From Ashinkailepas kermadecensis (lineage: Eukaryota > Arthropoda > Thecostraca > Neolepadidae), in assembly GCA_034440615.1 (NCBI GenBank), contig JAOTOM010005100.1:318501-382500 (forward strand): a stretch of 64,000 bases of DNA. Direction: 5' to 3'. A model generated the notes under the pieces. It did not search any database. It saw only the letters and a list, made by a program, of their open reading frames with translations, and had not been told where the DNA came from. The first letter of the stretch is position 1, and every line of letters begins with the position of its first letter. The translations under genes were made by a program, and so were the position numbers. Shown piece by piece: positions 1 through 10,950 of the stretch.

Positions 1-30
1 CAGTATCGTGACAGTGTGGTGATACGCCGT

Positions 31-1600
31 ACAAAAGTACACCGCCCGACAGAAGCCGCACTCACTGGGGACTGTACGTACAACAGTACACCACCCGACA
101 GCAGCCACACCCACTGGGGACGGCGCGTGCAACAGTACACCACCCGACAACAGCCACACCCACTGGGGACTGTACGTGCAACAGTACACCACCCGACAAC
201 AGCCACACCCACTGGGGACGGCGTGTGCAACAGTACACCACCCGACAGCAGCCACACCCACTGGGGACTGCGTGTGCAACAGTACACCACCCGACAACAG
301 CCACACCCACTGGGGACGGCGTGTGCAACAGTACACCACCCGACAGAAGCCGCACTCACTGGGGACTGTACGTACAACAGTACACCACCCGACAGCAGCC
401 ACACCCACTGGGGACGGCGCGTGCAACAGTACACCACCCGACAACAGCCACACCCACTGGGGACTGTACGTGCAACAGTACACCACCCGACAACAGCCAC
501 ACCCACTGGGGACGGCGTGTGCAACAGTACACCACCCGACAGCAGCCACACCCACTGGGGACTGCGTGTGCAACAGTACACCACCCGACAGCAGCCACAC
601 CCACTGGGGACGGCGCGTGCAACAGTACACCACCCGACAACAGCCACACCCACTGGGGACTGTACGTGCAACAGTACACCACCCGACAACAGCCACACCT
701 ACTGGGGACGGCGCGTGCAACAGTACACCACCCGACAGCAGCCACACCCACTGGGGACGGCGCGTGCAACAGTACACCACCCGACAACAGCCACACCCAC
801 TGGGGACTGTACGTGCAACAGTACACCACCCGACAACAGCCACACCCACTGGGGACGGCGTGTGCAACAGTACACCACCCGACAGCAGCCACACCCACTG
901 GGGACTGCGTGTGCAACAGTACACCACCCGACAGCAGCCACACCCACTGGGGACGGCGTGTGCAACAGTACACCACCCGACAGCAGCCACACCCACTGGG
1001 GACGGCACTTGCAACAGTACACCGCCCAACAGCAGCCACACCCACTGGGGACGGCGCGTACGACAGTACACCACCCGACAGCAGCAGCACCCACTGGGGA
1101 CGGCACTTGCAACAGTACACCGCCCAACAGCAGCCGCACCCACTGGGGACGGCGCGTGCAACAGTACACCACCCGACAGCAGCCGCACCCACTGGGGACT
1201 GTACGTGCAACAGTACACCACCCGGCAGCAGCAGCACCCACTGGGGACGGCACTTGCAACAGTACACCGCCCAACAGCAGCAGCACCCACTGGGGACGGC
1301 ACTTGCAACAGTACACCGCCCAACAGCAGCCGCACCCACTGGGGACGGCGTGTGCAACAGTACACCACCCGACAGCAGCAGCACCCACTGGGGACGGCAC
1401 TTGCAACAGTACACCGCCCAACAGCAGCCGCACCCACTGGGGACGGCGCGTGCAACAGTACACCACCCGACAGCAGCAGCACCCACTGGGGACGGCGCGC
1501 GCAACAGTACACCACCCGACAGCAGCAGCATCCACTGGGGACGGCGTGTGCAACAGTACACCACCCGACAGCAGCCACACCCACTGGGGACGGCGCATGC
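31..1600. repeat. 49-bp minisatellite array (about 32 copies) in a timeless intron
   Basis: The unit is 49 bp. It includes CAGTACACCACCCGAC, then AGCAGCCACACCCACTGGGG, then ACGGCGCGTGCAA, with a few recurrent variants (GACAACAG/GACAGCAG; CTGTACGTG/CGGCGTGTG). A six-monomer higher-order block of 294 bp, marked by the variant GACAGAAGCCGCACTCAC, starts near 49 and again near 343. Because 49 is not a multiple of 3 and the unit has no stop in any sense frame, all three plus frames stay open for about 1.5 kb and read the same 49-residue repeat in different phase. Those open frames are a by-product of the array. The right edge touches the timeless splice donor. Confidence 0.95.
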
Positions 1601-1604
1601 TCAC

Positions 1605-1746
1605 CTGGAACAGGATCGCCGGCATCTTGTGGTCCCAGACCACCCGGTGCAGCATCTTCAGCACGCAGTGGTTGGCCTCAGTCGTGTTGCTATCGAAGTG
1701 GTGCAGCAGGACACAATACGGCTCCAGAACCTTCACAGTCATAAAC
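1605..1746 (-). CDS. timeless (TIMELESS/timeout-type): Timeless/timeout exon (internal, 142 bp)
   Basis: Part of a TIMELESS-family protein (fork protection complex, Tof1/Swi1 relatives), which stabilises replication forks in the nucleus. On the minus strand the exon follows an acceptor ending TGCACTGCCGCAG and ends CTGTTCCAG before the donor GTGAGC. It starts with one nucleotide that completes a codon begun in the upstream exon, then encodes 47 codons without stops. Key residues are FMTVKVLEPYC, LLHHFDSNTTEANHC, VLKMLHR and MPAILFQ. These line up without gaps with the family segment that follows the acidic run (Asn-His-Cys, KMLHR, LLFQ). The downstream exon must lie beyond position 1, past the 49-bp array. 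Nothing in the exon suggests a pseudogene. The family call comes from recognising the motif, not from a database search. Confidence 0.88.
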
Positions 1747-1869
1747 CTGCGGCAGTGCAAGCGGGTCAGGTGACGGACGCTGTGAGACGGACGCTGTTTG
1801 CGACGGAACATAACACGACTCAAATGTCGGCCCGTGACTGGTGAGCACAAATAGCATCCCCAAAGTCTG

Positions 1870-2396
1870 ATGCGAATGAAAACAATTCAACTCTTACAAC
1901 CCTTACAGTTTCCTTCCAAAAATAGAGTTGATTGAAGTATCACATATGCCATGCTTTGTCCAGCGATTTAATACATAGCTCCGATATGTGGCATTCGATC
2001 AATACGATGGATGCAGGAAGCACCAATCACGAATCATATTCTTAACTAGACAGCTTAGTCCAATAGTTACAAAACAGTTTTCCATGGCAGGTTATTGGAA
2101 GCAGCTTCTTCTGCAATTTGCTGTCCTTGGCTGTATTCGAGACCCATAGAGACAACTGAGATGCGCAGCTGTATACTCCGCTAGTTCGAAATATATTTCG
2201 ATGTTTTTTAAACACCCAACACTGGCATGAAAAGAGAAACAGAATCCCTGGATGGGGTGAATAGCATTTGTTCATTCAAATGACTATGAAGTGCGTTCGA
2301 GGGTTTGGTGTTCCCGTCAAAAGTACCAGTGGTGTTGAAGGATAGCAGGAAGGCCGCCTGCAATTGCAGAGGTGAGACATTCTGTCGCATTGCGAG
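1870..2396. other. Intronic sequence with nothing recognised
   Basis: This is mixed-composition DNA between the timeless exon and a small tandem repeat. Short open frames on the minus strand resemble no known family. Confidence 0.5.
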
Positions 2397-2516
2397 GATA
2401 AACGTAGGGCAGGACCAGTCACATTCGATAAACGTAGGGCAGGACCAGTCACATTCGATAAACGTAGGGCAGGACCAGTCACATTCGATAAACGTAGGGC
2501 AGGACCAGTCACATTC
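2397..2516. repeat. Four perfect 30-bp tandem copies
   Basis: GATAAACGTAGGGCAGGACC followed by AGTCACATTC is repeated exactly four times. The lack of divergence points to a recent expansion. Confidence 0.95.
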
Positions 2517-2943
2517 GCGTCATGTGTGTGTTGGCATTATTGGGTGCGTCAGCTGCTACGACTATATTGCGTCCATGACGTTCGCGTCAGGACCGGAGAT
2601 CCGTCATTTTCCGTTTAGAAGAGAAAGGTGTGCGGTTCGAATGTATCATCGGGGCACGTGAAGCCGCCACACGTATACCGGCGCTACGGAGGCGCCACTT
2701 GGGTTCTGCATTAGGAGACAGCAGTCGTAAAATGGAGGAGCACCACCAACACCGCACGGCGGCCAGCCAACTCCGACAAACCAAATCACGGCAGCCAGCC
2801 AACTCTGACCGGATCAGCTGCAATGGCCGCCACCGTGCAGCAGAACACGCATTCCGCACGGCTTCTATTAGATTTTCAGACGACGCAGGAGTGAACATTT
2901 CTGGTAAATGTGGGAATTTACGTTCCGCTTGCTCCGGGGGCCG

Positions 2944-3112
2944 GCTCGACGACAAACAGATCTCAGATCCAAGCAGGCTCCACAGTCGAAGAGGGATCAG
3001 AGTCGGACAGGTCCCAGAGCTGAGCAGATCCCACAGTGAAACAAGTGCTTGAGGTGAGCAGGTCACAGAGCCGAGCAGGTCCCAGAGCCGAGTAGGCTCC
3101 ACAGTCGAACAG
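2944..3112. repeat. Degenerate short tandem repeat, unit about 18-20 bp
   Basis: Variants of 'gagcaggTCcCAGAGccg' and 'CTCCACAGTCGAAgAG' recur about eight times with substitutions and small indels. It looks like an old, decayed minisatellite. Confidence 0.6.
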
Positions 3113-5935
3113 AGATGTCTCATTCTCGTTGATGATGGTATGAGATTTCCTAGTTTTCAAAATATCAATAATTTCAGGTCGAAAACATATTTCAATCAGC
3201 ACATAATTTAATTGACATTGAGCGAAGGTAACGCATTTGAGGGAGAATAAAACAAAACTTGGTTACGTTATGTAAGACTATTTTAGCACTTCGAGGCAGT
3301 TGGAAATAAATGAATGCACACACCATAAACTCAGCGGAATTAGCTATTCGTCCACCAGATACATGCCATGGTCACTAAGTCACCATCAGCAGTATCTCAA
3401 GGTGGGTTTTACGTGGACTTTATCTTGGTCGCACCCGACTGCTCTCGGAAGAGACTTGGAAACATACAAATATGGAAGCAAACTGGTGGCGCCGTCAAAG
3501 CCCACTACATACAAATGCTATAATAGCGATACTCGAAAACATCCGTAAAACGGCGTCGGAGACATTCGGTGGTAAGTTGTCGAAGTAATGTGATATATTT
3601 TATATTAGTTATATTTCGACCGGTTGATACATGTGCCCAGGTACCGTTGGCAGATGTACTGCACCAAACAGGAATGTTGCGCCGAGACATGTCACATTGA
3701 CAGCGCCTAGTTCCGCATTATGATTGAGGTAACCAAGATGACATCCATTAGGGTACAACAGGTGGAATAAATTGATTTTCTTTCAGTATGCATTTCCAAC
3801 AAAATTTTGAATTTCAATACATTACCGGATACAGATTAGGTTTATTCAATACGTTCAGTGAATCTTATGCCTGAAATAGTACCACGTGTCTAATATACCT
3901 GATGTATGGTATGTATTGTATTTGGGTTACGTTTTGTAATTGGAAACTGGCATTGCGTTTTTTGTTTGTTTAGTTTTGAACCCTATATAGGTGCATAGAA
4001 TATATTCCGTGGAGATCCGGAATTCAAAGAACATCTCACACCTCCAAGCCATGGGATAAAATTATACTTTGTTCAAATTGTGCTCCATGCATATCCATTA
4101 TCTAGGAAGCATTTACGGTAGAATGACATAGCAACACATCGCCTCGGCGCAATATTCCTGCTTGGTGCAGCACATCTGCCAACATACGGTGTGCCCAAAG
4201 CCTATACAATGCGATTGCTTTTGATGTCGGGATTTTACATTGCAATCTGTACATGGTCGGCGCGGGTGGTTACATCAGCAAACACAACTCCACGATCTGA
4301 ATCAATAGAATGCAATCGGTTCATCGACGTGTTCGTCGTCATCATCATTACCTGACGTCACCATCATCAATCAGCATGACCGGCCAGTGAAAACTGATAT
4401 TCATCGGTGGGATTTCAGTTCGCGCAACCTTACCAGGGTCCTCCACGCACGAAGAAATCGACGCCCGCACCAGTCACTATTAAGTGCCGCGCCGTCTCCA
4501 CGGTCAGCTGGGACCAACTCGCCTTAACTTGATATAAGCATGCTCTAATCAAATTGGCATGATGATCGTTATAAGAAAGCACACGATGCGTTCATTCAGG
4601 ACATGCATGACAAGCAGACAAATGCTAAATCAGCGTCGCCAAGCAATGCTTCTTATGTTTGCTAAGCAAGCGAGAAGCATGATAAGCAAAGCTTATCCTG
4701 CTTCAAACATGCGAAAATGTGGTAAAGTGTGGCGCACCAGAAAGTCGGTTGATCATTCGCATATTTGCCGAAAAGACTGCAACGGGATAATGTACAAAGT
4801 TATCGGCTTGTCATACCGGATCATAGCCTCCAGTTAGCTATTACATCCGAGGCCTGAGTACGTTTACCATGTCCACTATGTGTGCGAAAACGACACAGCA
4901 TTAAGTGATTGTTAGAGACTTCGGTAATGTTAATTGTAATGTTGTGCGCCTGGATGAAAGAACATTAGTGAACACATAAAATTATTTTTTTAATGAAATC
5001 AAGGAAAAAAACATGATAATGATAAATTAAACCGGGAAGATTAAAAAAAAACAGGATTGTGGACACACGGCTGTCTCTGAAAGATAAAATCATTGCTACA
5101 GACATCTAATGAAAGCCAGACAAGCAAACGACTGAACGGGGAATTAACAATTTGTTTTCGACACTGGCTTACAACATTCGGGACGGCGTGAATTCTGCTC
5201 CGGTTAAGATTTATTGAAAACAAAGCACGTTGTGGATGCTCAAACAGACCTAGTATACTTCATCCCACAGACAGACGCCCGTAGGACAGTCCCAATGGCG
5301 CACATCGATAGTGGCTTGCCTTACAAATTCATACGGTGTCCCATGATTATCGTACATGCCAGGGTGGTGGATACCGACAGTAACGTAAAAAAACAGACTT
5401 CTAGGAGAGCTAAACACAAACGGAACCAAAGTAGCGCTATCGCAGACTTCTGCAATTTGGTCCCCAAACGTCGGGTTATTTCCTCGATCCAGGGATCTGC
5501 AGCAGACACCGCGCCATCTGTTTCAGCCACCTCGGAATTCTCACAGAGTACTAAAGAGGGCGACGTAAAAGTTAGTATCACTGCAGTAGGGCAGATGAAG
5601 AGTTAGCAGGTGCTCAAACAACGCTAATGCAGAAATCAAACGTAGCCTTTGTTACAGTTTAAGGATCACTCGTGTGGTTGGAGACACCTCAGCACATGTT
5701 GAGCAATGGGGAATTCGTTACTCAAGCAAGACAAACCAGCATAGGGCGTCCAGACAGGTTGAACCCATACATACGACATGCTCGCCGGCCCCTGGTGCCC
5801 TTCTTGCATATCGGCACCTATAACACGCCAGGTTTGTGGAAGCCAAGCGTACAGCATATTTGTCAATTGCTGACCCAGGCAATGTACATACATCTGAGGA
5901 GCAGGACGTCAAATGGCGAGCCGTGCGTTCCACAC
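3113..5935. other. Intronic DNA, no gene recognised
   Basis: No recognisable gene or repeat family was found in these 2.8 kb. The largest open frame is 130 codons (5214-5606, plus). It is basic in its middle and Ser/Thr-rich at its end, matches no family known to me, and is probably chance. Confidence 0.5.
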
Positions 5936-7065
5936 AACAGTCGACGGTCGGGCGTGGACCTGTCGTGTGGCGTCACCCACAGGACAGCCGACCGTCGGGC
6001 GTGGTCCTGTCGTGTGGCGTCACCGACAGGACAGCCGACCGTCGGGCGTGGACCTGTCGTGTGGCGTCACCGACAGGACAACCGACCGTCGGGGGTGGAC
6101 CTGTCGTGTGGCGTCACACAGGACGGCCGACCGTCGGGGGCCTGTCGTGTGGCGTCCGACAGGAAGCCGACCGTCGGGCGTGGACCTGTCGTGTGGCGTC
6201 ACCGACAGGACAACCGACCGTCGGGCGTGGACCTGTCGTGTGGCGTCACCCACAGGACAGCCGACCGTCGGGCGTGGTCCTGTCGTGTGCGGTCGCCTAA
6301 AGGACAGTCCACCGTTTGGCGTGGACTTGTCGTGTGCGGTCGCCTACAGGACAGTCCACCGTTTGGCGTGGACTTGTGTGCGGTCGCCTACAGGACAGTC
6401 CACCGTTTGGCGTGGACTTGTCGTGTGCGGTCGCCTAAAGGACAGTCCACCGTTTGGCGTGGACTTGTCGTGTGCGGTCGCCTACAGGACAGTCCACCGT
6501 TTGCCGTGAACTTGTCGTGTGAGGTTGGCCACAGGACAGCCAACCGTCGAACGTGCACCTATCGTGTAAGATCACCCACAGGTCAACCGACCGTTGGACA
6601 TGGGCCTGTCGTATAGCGTTCCCCAGAGTACACCCGACCGTCCAGTGGGCACCTGTCGTATAGCGTTCCCCAGAGTACACCCGACCGTCCAGTGGGCACC
6701 TGTTGTGCAGCGTTCCCCAGAATACACCCGACCGTCCAGTGGGTACCTGTCGTGTAGCGCTTCTCCCAGAGTACACCCGACCGTCCAGTGGGCACCTTTC
6801 ATGTAGCGTTCCCCAGAGTACACCCGACCGTCCAGTGGGCACTTATTGCGTAGCGTTCCCCAGAATACACCCGACCGTCCAGTGGGTACCTGTCGTGTAG
6901 CGCTTCTCCCAGAGTACATCCGACCGTCCAGTGGGCACCTTTCATGTAGCGTTCCCCAGAGTACACCCGACGTCCAGTGGGCACCTTTCATGTAGCGTTC
7001 CCCAGAGTATACCCGACCGTCCAGTGGGCACCCGTCGTGTAGCGTTCTCCAGAGTACAGCCGACC
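5936..7065. repeat. 47-bp minisatellite with three sequence blocks (about 24 copies)
   Basis: The period is 47 bp throughout but the unit changes along the array. Block 1 (about 5936-6295) has GACCGTCGGGCGTGGACCTG. Block 2 (about 6296-6545) has CCACCGTTTGGCGTGGACTT with TGTGCGGTCGCC. Block 3 (about 6600-7065) has CGTTCCCCAGAGTACACCCG and CCAGTGGGCACCTGTCGTGT. The shared period and shared core (CCGACCGTC, CTGTCGTGT) show common descent followed by local homogenisation. Confidence 0.93.
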
Positions 7066-7259
7066 GTGCTGCGGTGACCTGTCCTCCGGTGCTCGACACA
7101 GACATCATGGTGCCGCCCCACCTCCTGTGTTTACGTCGTCGTAAACGACGGAACGACACAGTCGGCAATCGTCGGACCCGCCTGCGCCACAATAAAACGG
7201 CGGTGCCGCGACGCCGGCCGGGGGATGCCATCATCATTGTCGTACCCAACTGAGGATGG
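7066..7259. other. Unique spacer between arrays
   Basis: This is a short GC-rich spacer that includes an imperfect inverted motif around 7130-7155 (TTACGTCGTCGTAAACGACG). No gene was seen. Confidence 0.5.
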
Positions 7260-7525
7260 CCCAATACCAAACCGGGCATGTACAATGCCAAACTGTGGAC
7301 AGCACAGTAACAGTCTGGAGTACAGTACCCAGCTGGGAAAAGCACAGTACTTTACTGGGGACAGCACAATAGCAGGCTGGAGTAAGGCACAATGCCTGGC
7401 TGGGAACAGAACAGTACCTCACTGCGGACAGCACAGTAGCAGGCTGAAGTACGGCACAATACCCGGCTGGCGATGGCAGAGTGCCCGGCTGGGAGCAGTA
7501 TAGTACCTAGCTGGAGACTGCTGCA
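7260..7525. repeat. Degenerate minisatellite of about 27 bp (about 10 copies)
   Basis: Copies follow the pattern GCACAGTACCtGGCTGGgAaC with many substitutions. The unit resembles the better preserved 27-bp array at 9240-9905 (GGCACAGAGACGGGCTGG), from which it is separated by the unrelated 44-bp array. Confidence 0.75.
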
Positions 7526-7679
7526 ATAGGGATGGATGCAGATCCAACAGCGGTATTATAGAGGCGGGACAACGAGTGGAATACCCGCTGTTGCTATTGG
7601 GGTTTAGGGCCGCATCAACTGCATGCGTTGATGTAGGGCCCATGATGGCATACCCGCATCTGCCTCCGGCACAGAGCAG

Positions 7680-8510
7680 GAAGCACACCTGCAGCTGTCC
7701 CGGGCAGAGTGATATCAGGGTGGGCGGCACACACACAGCTGTCCGGGCAGAGCGGGAATAGGGCGGCCGGCACACCCGCCGTTGTCCCGGGCAGGGAGGG
7801 ATCAAGGCGGCCGGCACACCCGCCGCTGTCCCGGGCAGGGAGGAATCAGGGCGGCCGGCACACCCGCCGCTGTCCCGGGCAGGGAGGGATCAGGGTGGCC
7901 GGCACACCTGCAGCTGTCCCGGTCAGGGAGGGAACAGGGTGGCCGGCACACCTGCAGCTGTCCCGGGCAGGGAGGGATCAGGGCGGCCGGCACACCTGCA
8001 GCTGTCCCGGCAGGGAGGGATCAGGGCGGCCGGCACACCCGCCGTTGTCCCGGGCAGGGAGGGATCAAGGCGGCCGGCACACCCGCCGCTGTCCCGGGCA
8101 GGGAGGGATCAGGGCGGCCGGCACACCTGCAGCTGTCCCGGGCAGGGAGGGATCAAGGCGGCCGGCACACCCGCCGCTGTCCCGGGCAGGGAGGGATCAG
8201 GGCGGCCGGCACACCCGCCGTTGTCCCGGGCAGGGAGGGATCAGGGCGGCCGGCACACCCGCCGCTGTCCCGGGCGGGGAGGGATCAGGGCGGCCGGCAC
8301 ACCCGCCGCTGTCCCGGGCAGGGAGGGATCAGGGCGGCCGGAACACCTGCAGCTGTCCCGGTCAGGGAGGGATCAGGGTGGCCGGCACACCTGCAGCTGT
8401 CCCGGGCAGAGTGAGATCAGGGTAGGCGACACACCTGCAGCTGTCCCGGGCAGAACGGGATTCGGGCGGCCGGTACATCCGCATCGTCGCGGCGTAATAA
8501 GCGGGTCTGC
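7680..8510. repeat. 44-bp GC-rich minisatellite (about 18 copies)
   Basis: The unit contains GGCGGCCGGCACACCCGCCG, then CTGTCCCGGGCAGGGAGGGA, then TCAG. Two alternating middle variants (CCCGCCGCTG/CCTGCAGCTG) are interspersed. The 44-bp period rotates the reading frame, which yields overlapping open frames of about 190-240 codons in all three plus frames. These are array artefacts. Confidence 0.95.
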
Positions 8511-9239
8511 GATATACCAATAACTGATGGCCGGAAGAAGCGACGACACTCGCGCAACCGAGAATGACGACAGCCAAGCAGCCGGGCTACCTCCCACGGG
8601 CAGACATTCCTCCGGCTGGCCGAGGGACAGACTGTTCGTCCAGCGGCAGCTTTCCGCCCACAGGCAGACTGCCCGTCCAGGGATACACTCGCATCCACAT
8701 ACAGACTTTCCACCCAGATACATACGTTCCAGCCAGGAACGGACTGTTCGTCTAGGGACAGACAGGCAATCGAGAGGCTAATTCTCCATTCAATACAACC
8801 ACATCCAGGCACATATCTCTGGTTGAGATCAGCTGCGAATCCATGCGCGGGCAGTTAGTCCTTGGAAAAAACTGTCTCTAGCGGAAGACCTTTGAACAAA
8901 CTACCGAAACTTGGAACCGTGGGACAAGTATTTTTCAAAGAAAACTTACTCGAAAATCTTTGCAAAGACAACACAAAATACAATCATAGCTATGTCGAAC
9001 TCCGAAAACAATGGAGCATGCCGTCAATCTGCGCGTGGTTGGCCCGATTCGCCTCCGAATTGGACCGATAATGGACGACCCTGGTGACGCTTCCGGTGAG
9101 CTCTGTTAGTCGGAGCGTTCTTGATTTGGCGCTTTATGAATATAAAGCGGGGCCGGCATACACAGCGCTGATCGAATGGTGCGTGAAAAGCCCAAGTCGG
9201 CAGCCGTCGACGGCGCTGATTCCGGGCTGGAGCCATCCG
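8511..9239. other. Unique intronic spacer
   Basis: No gene or repeat family is recognised. At 8580-8770 there are weak short repeats of CAGACtgtCCGtCCAGg type, possibly a decayed array. Confidence 0.45.
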
Positions 9240-9905
9240 ACAGCCTGGCATAGAGGCGGGCTGGCCACAGCCCGGTACAGAGACGGGCTGATAACAGGCC
9301 GATACAGAGACTCGCTGATAACAGGCCGGCACAGAGACGGGCTGGCCACAGCCCGGCACAGAGACTGGCTGACAACAGCCTGGCACAGAGACCGGCTGGC
9401 AACAGGCCGACACAGAGACTGGCTGGCAAGAGACCGCCACATGCACTGGCTGATAACAGGTCGGCACAGAGACGGGCTGGCCACAGCCCGCCACAGAGAC
9501 GGGCTGGCAATAGACAGCCACAGAGACAGACTGGCAACAGCCCGCCACAGAGACGGGCAGATAACAGGCCGGCACAGAGACGGGCTGGCATCAGACCGCC
9601 ACAGAGACTGACTGATGACAGGCCGCCACAGAGACTGACTGATGACAGGCCGCCACAGAGACGGGCTGGAAACAGGCCGTCACAGAGACGGCCTGATAAC
9701 AGGCCGGCACAGAGACGGGCTGACAACAGCCAAACACAGTGTCGGATTAACAGCAGTCCGACACAGAAACTGGCTGACAATAGCCCGGTATAGAGGCGGG
9801 CTGACAATAGCCCTTCAGAGAAAGGGGGTGGCAGCAGCTCAGCACAGATGCAGACAGAGAACAGTCAAGTACAGTGTTAGGCCGACAGCAGCGCAGCGCA
9901 GATAG
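9240..9905. repeat. 27-bp minisatellite (about 25 copies)
   Basis: The unit is GGCACAGAGACGGGCTGG plus CAACAGGCC, with variants. The 27-bp period is a multiple of three, so one frame gives nine-residue repeats (HRDGLATAR type) on plus and another gives Cys/Leu-rich repeats on minus. There is no sign that either is translated. Confidence 0.93.
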
Positions 9906-10491
9906 GTCATCAGCCTATCCAGAGCATCGTTTCAGGTGGTATTGACCCATTCCACGACAAAGTGACAAGAGAAATTGCCAAAATAACACCATACACTTTG
10001 TATTTCGATGAAAATGCTTGTATGGGGTTGCTTTATTACCCTAATCCTCCAGCTGTGCAATTTTTAGATAAATCAAAGCAAAGGTTAGGGAGTTATAGCC
10101 TCGGGAAACTTTGAGGTCACCTAACGGGGACGTTTTTGGAGGCCTTTAACTCATTGAAGAATAATCGGACTTGTACAAAACTATAATTACTGAACCCACA
10201 ATAATCCACCGCATCCTTTGGCTATTTCGGAAATATTGTTTAACGGTGTTTTAAATCGTGACACCGCAACGTTCGTGACAGTCACAATGTTCGTTGAGAA
10301 AAAAATGCAGAAATCAGGTTCGACATTTTTCTTTACATATATTTACCTACTTACTTATCTTAATTTCACATGTCTGTTCCAAATTAGGCTTGCATGGCTG
10401 CTTTTGAGCTGGTTTACCGTTACCTGTTTTAAGATGTTTATAAAACGGTACATTGTTAAAATGCAAGCCTTTTAACGCTTGAGACATGCGC
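9906..10491. other. AT-richer intronic DNA with a possible diverged repeat
   Basis: Around 10075-10190 the phrases GGGAGTTATAGCC and TTTGAGGTCACCTAACG resemble the unclassified repeat seen as an inverted pair at 12.3 and 14.3 kb. It could be a third, older copy. Confidence 0.35.
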
Positions 10492-10664
10492 GTGATGCGT
10501 GATGGGATGAGAAGGTCATCTGATCCTGAGCGTTCTGTAGCACAAGGTGATGCGTGATGGGATGAGAAGGCTGGTCATCTGATCCTGAGCGTTCTGTAGC
10601 ACAAGGTGATGCGTGATGGGATGAGAAGGCTGGTCATCTGATCCTGAGCGTTCTGTAGCACAAG
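10492..10664. repeat. Three 59-bp tandem copies
   Basis: GCGTGATGGGATGAGAAGGC, then TGGTCATCTGATCCTGAGCG, then TTCTGTAGCACAAGGTGAT is repeated. The first copy lacks four bases (55 bp). It lies 101 bp from the timeless donor, on the intron side. Confidence 0.92.
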
Positions 10665-10764
10665 TGTTCTAACTCGTTGTGAGGTCAAATGCAAAATGAA
10701 ATGGCTACATGTCTCCGAATTGGGCATACTGTTGATCTGTCAATCACAGGATGAGGGCACATAC

Positions 10765-10846
10765 CGCTTGATGAAATCCTTGAAGTCAAATTCCTGTTCA
10801 CGCTCTTCAACAATGGCCTCTTCCTCCTCTTCATCGTCCTCATCAT
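10765..10846 (-). CDS. timeless (TIMELESS/timeout-type): Timeless/timeout exon (82 bp, acidic run plus EFDF motif)
   Basis: On the minus strand the exon follows the acceptor TTTTGCGTGCCCAG and precedes the donor GTATGT. It encodes an acidic run (DEDDEEEEEA), then IVEEREQ, then EFDFKDFIK, and ends with the first two bases of an Arg codon. The single base opening the next exon (1605-1746) completes CGG, giving KR|F. The family has the same order: Glu-rich run, 'EF(N/D)F', 'Y/F(L/I)KRF'. Exact phase agreement across a 9 kb intron is strong support. It begins with two bases of a split codon, so another exon must lie upstream, but I could not find it to the right. A (TA)n tract starts 31 bp before the acceptor. 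Confidence 0.88.
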
Positions 10847-10873
10847 CTGGGCACGCAAAATATACGATCAGAT

Positions 10874-10877
<4 letters not shown>

Positions 10878-10948
<71 letters not shown>
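10878..10948. repeat. (TA)n microsatellite
   Basis: About 35 uninterrupted TA units lie close to the acceptor of the 82-bp timeless exon. Confidence 0.99.

Positions 10949-10950
<2 letters not shown>

Larger units (their letters stand above)
1747..10764 (-). other. Timeless intron, 9,018 bp, rich in minisatellites
   Basis: This is bounded by donor GTATGT (10759-10764, minus) and an acceptor ending GCAG (1747-1750, minus). Both flanking exons are in compatible phase, so this is most simply one intron. It holds the arrays at 2397, 2944, 5936, 7260, 7680, 9240 and 10492, described separately, plus non-repetitive AT-richer DNA. An unseen small exon inside it cannot be excluded, but the protein alignment across the junction needs none. 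Confidence 0.75.

Noticed and set aside
31..1844. Long open frames across the 49-bp array as real repeat proteins
   Set aside because: All three plus frames and two minus frames are open for the trivial reason that the unit has few stops. The array lies in a timeless intron, and no start context, signal or conserved flank supports translation.
5214..5606. 130-codon ORF as a gene
   Set aside because: There is no recognisable domain, it lies inside the timeless intron on the opposite strand, and its length is within chance for this composition.
7260..9905. His/Arg/Gly-rich and Cys/Leu-rich ORFs (about 170-240 codons) as genes
   Set aside because: They are translations of the 44- and 27-bp arrays, with no unique N- or C-terminal domain.
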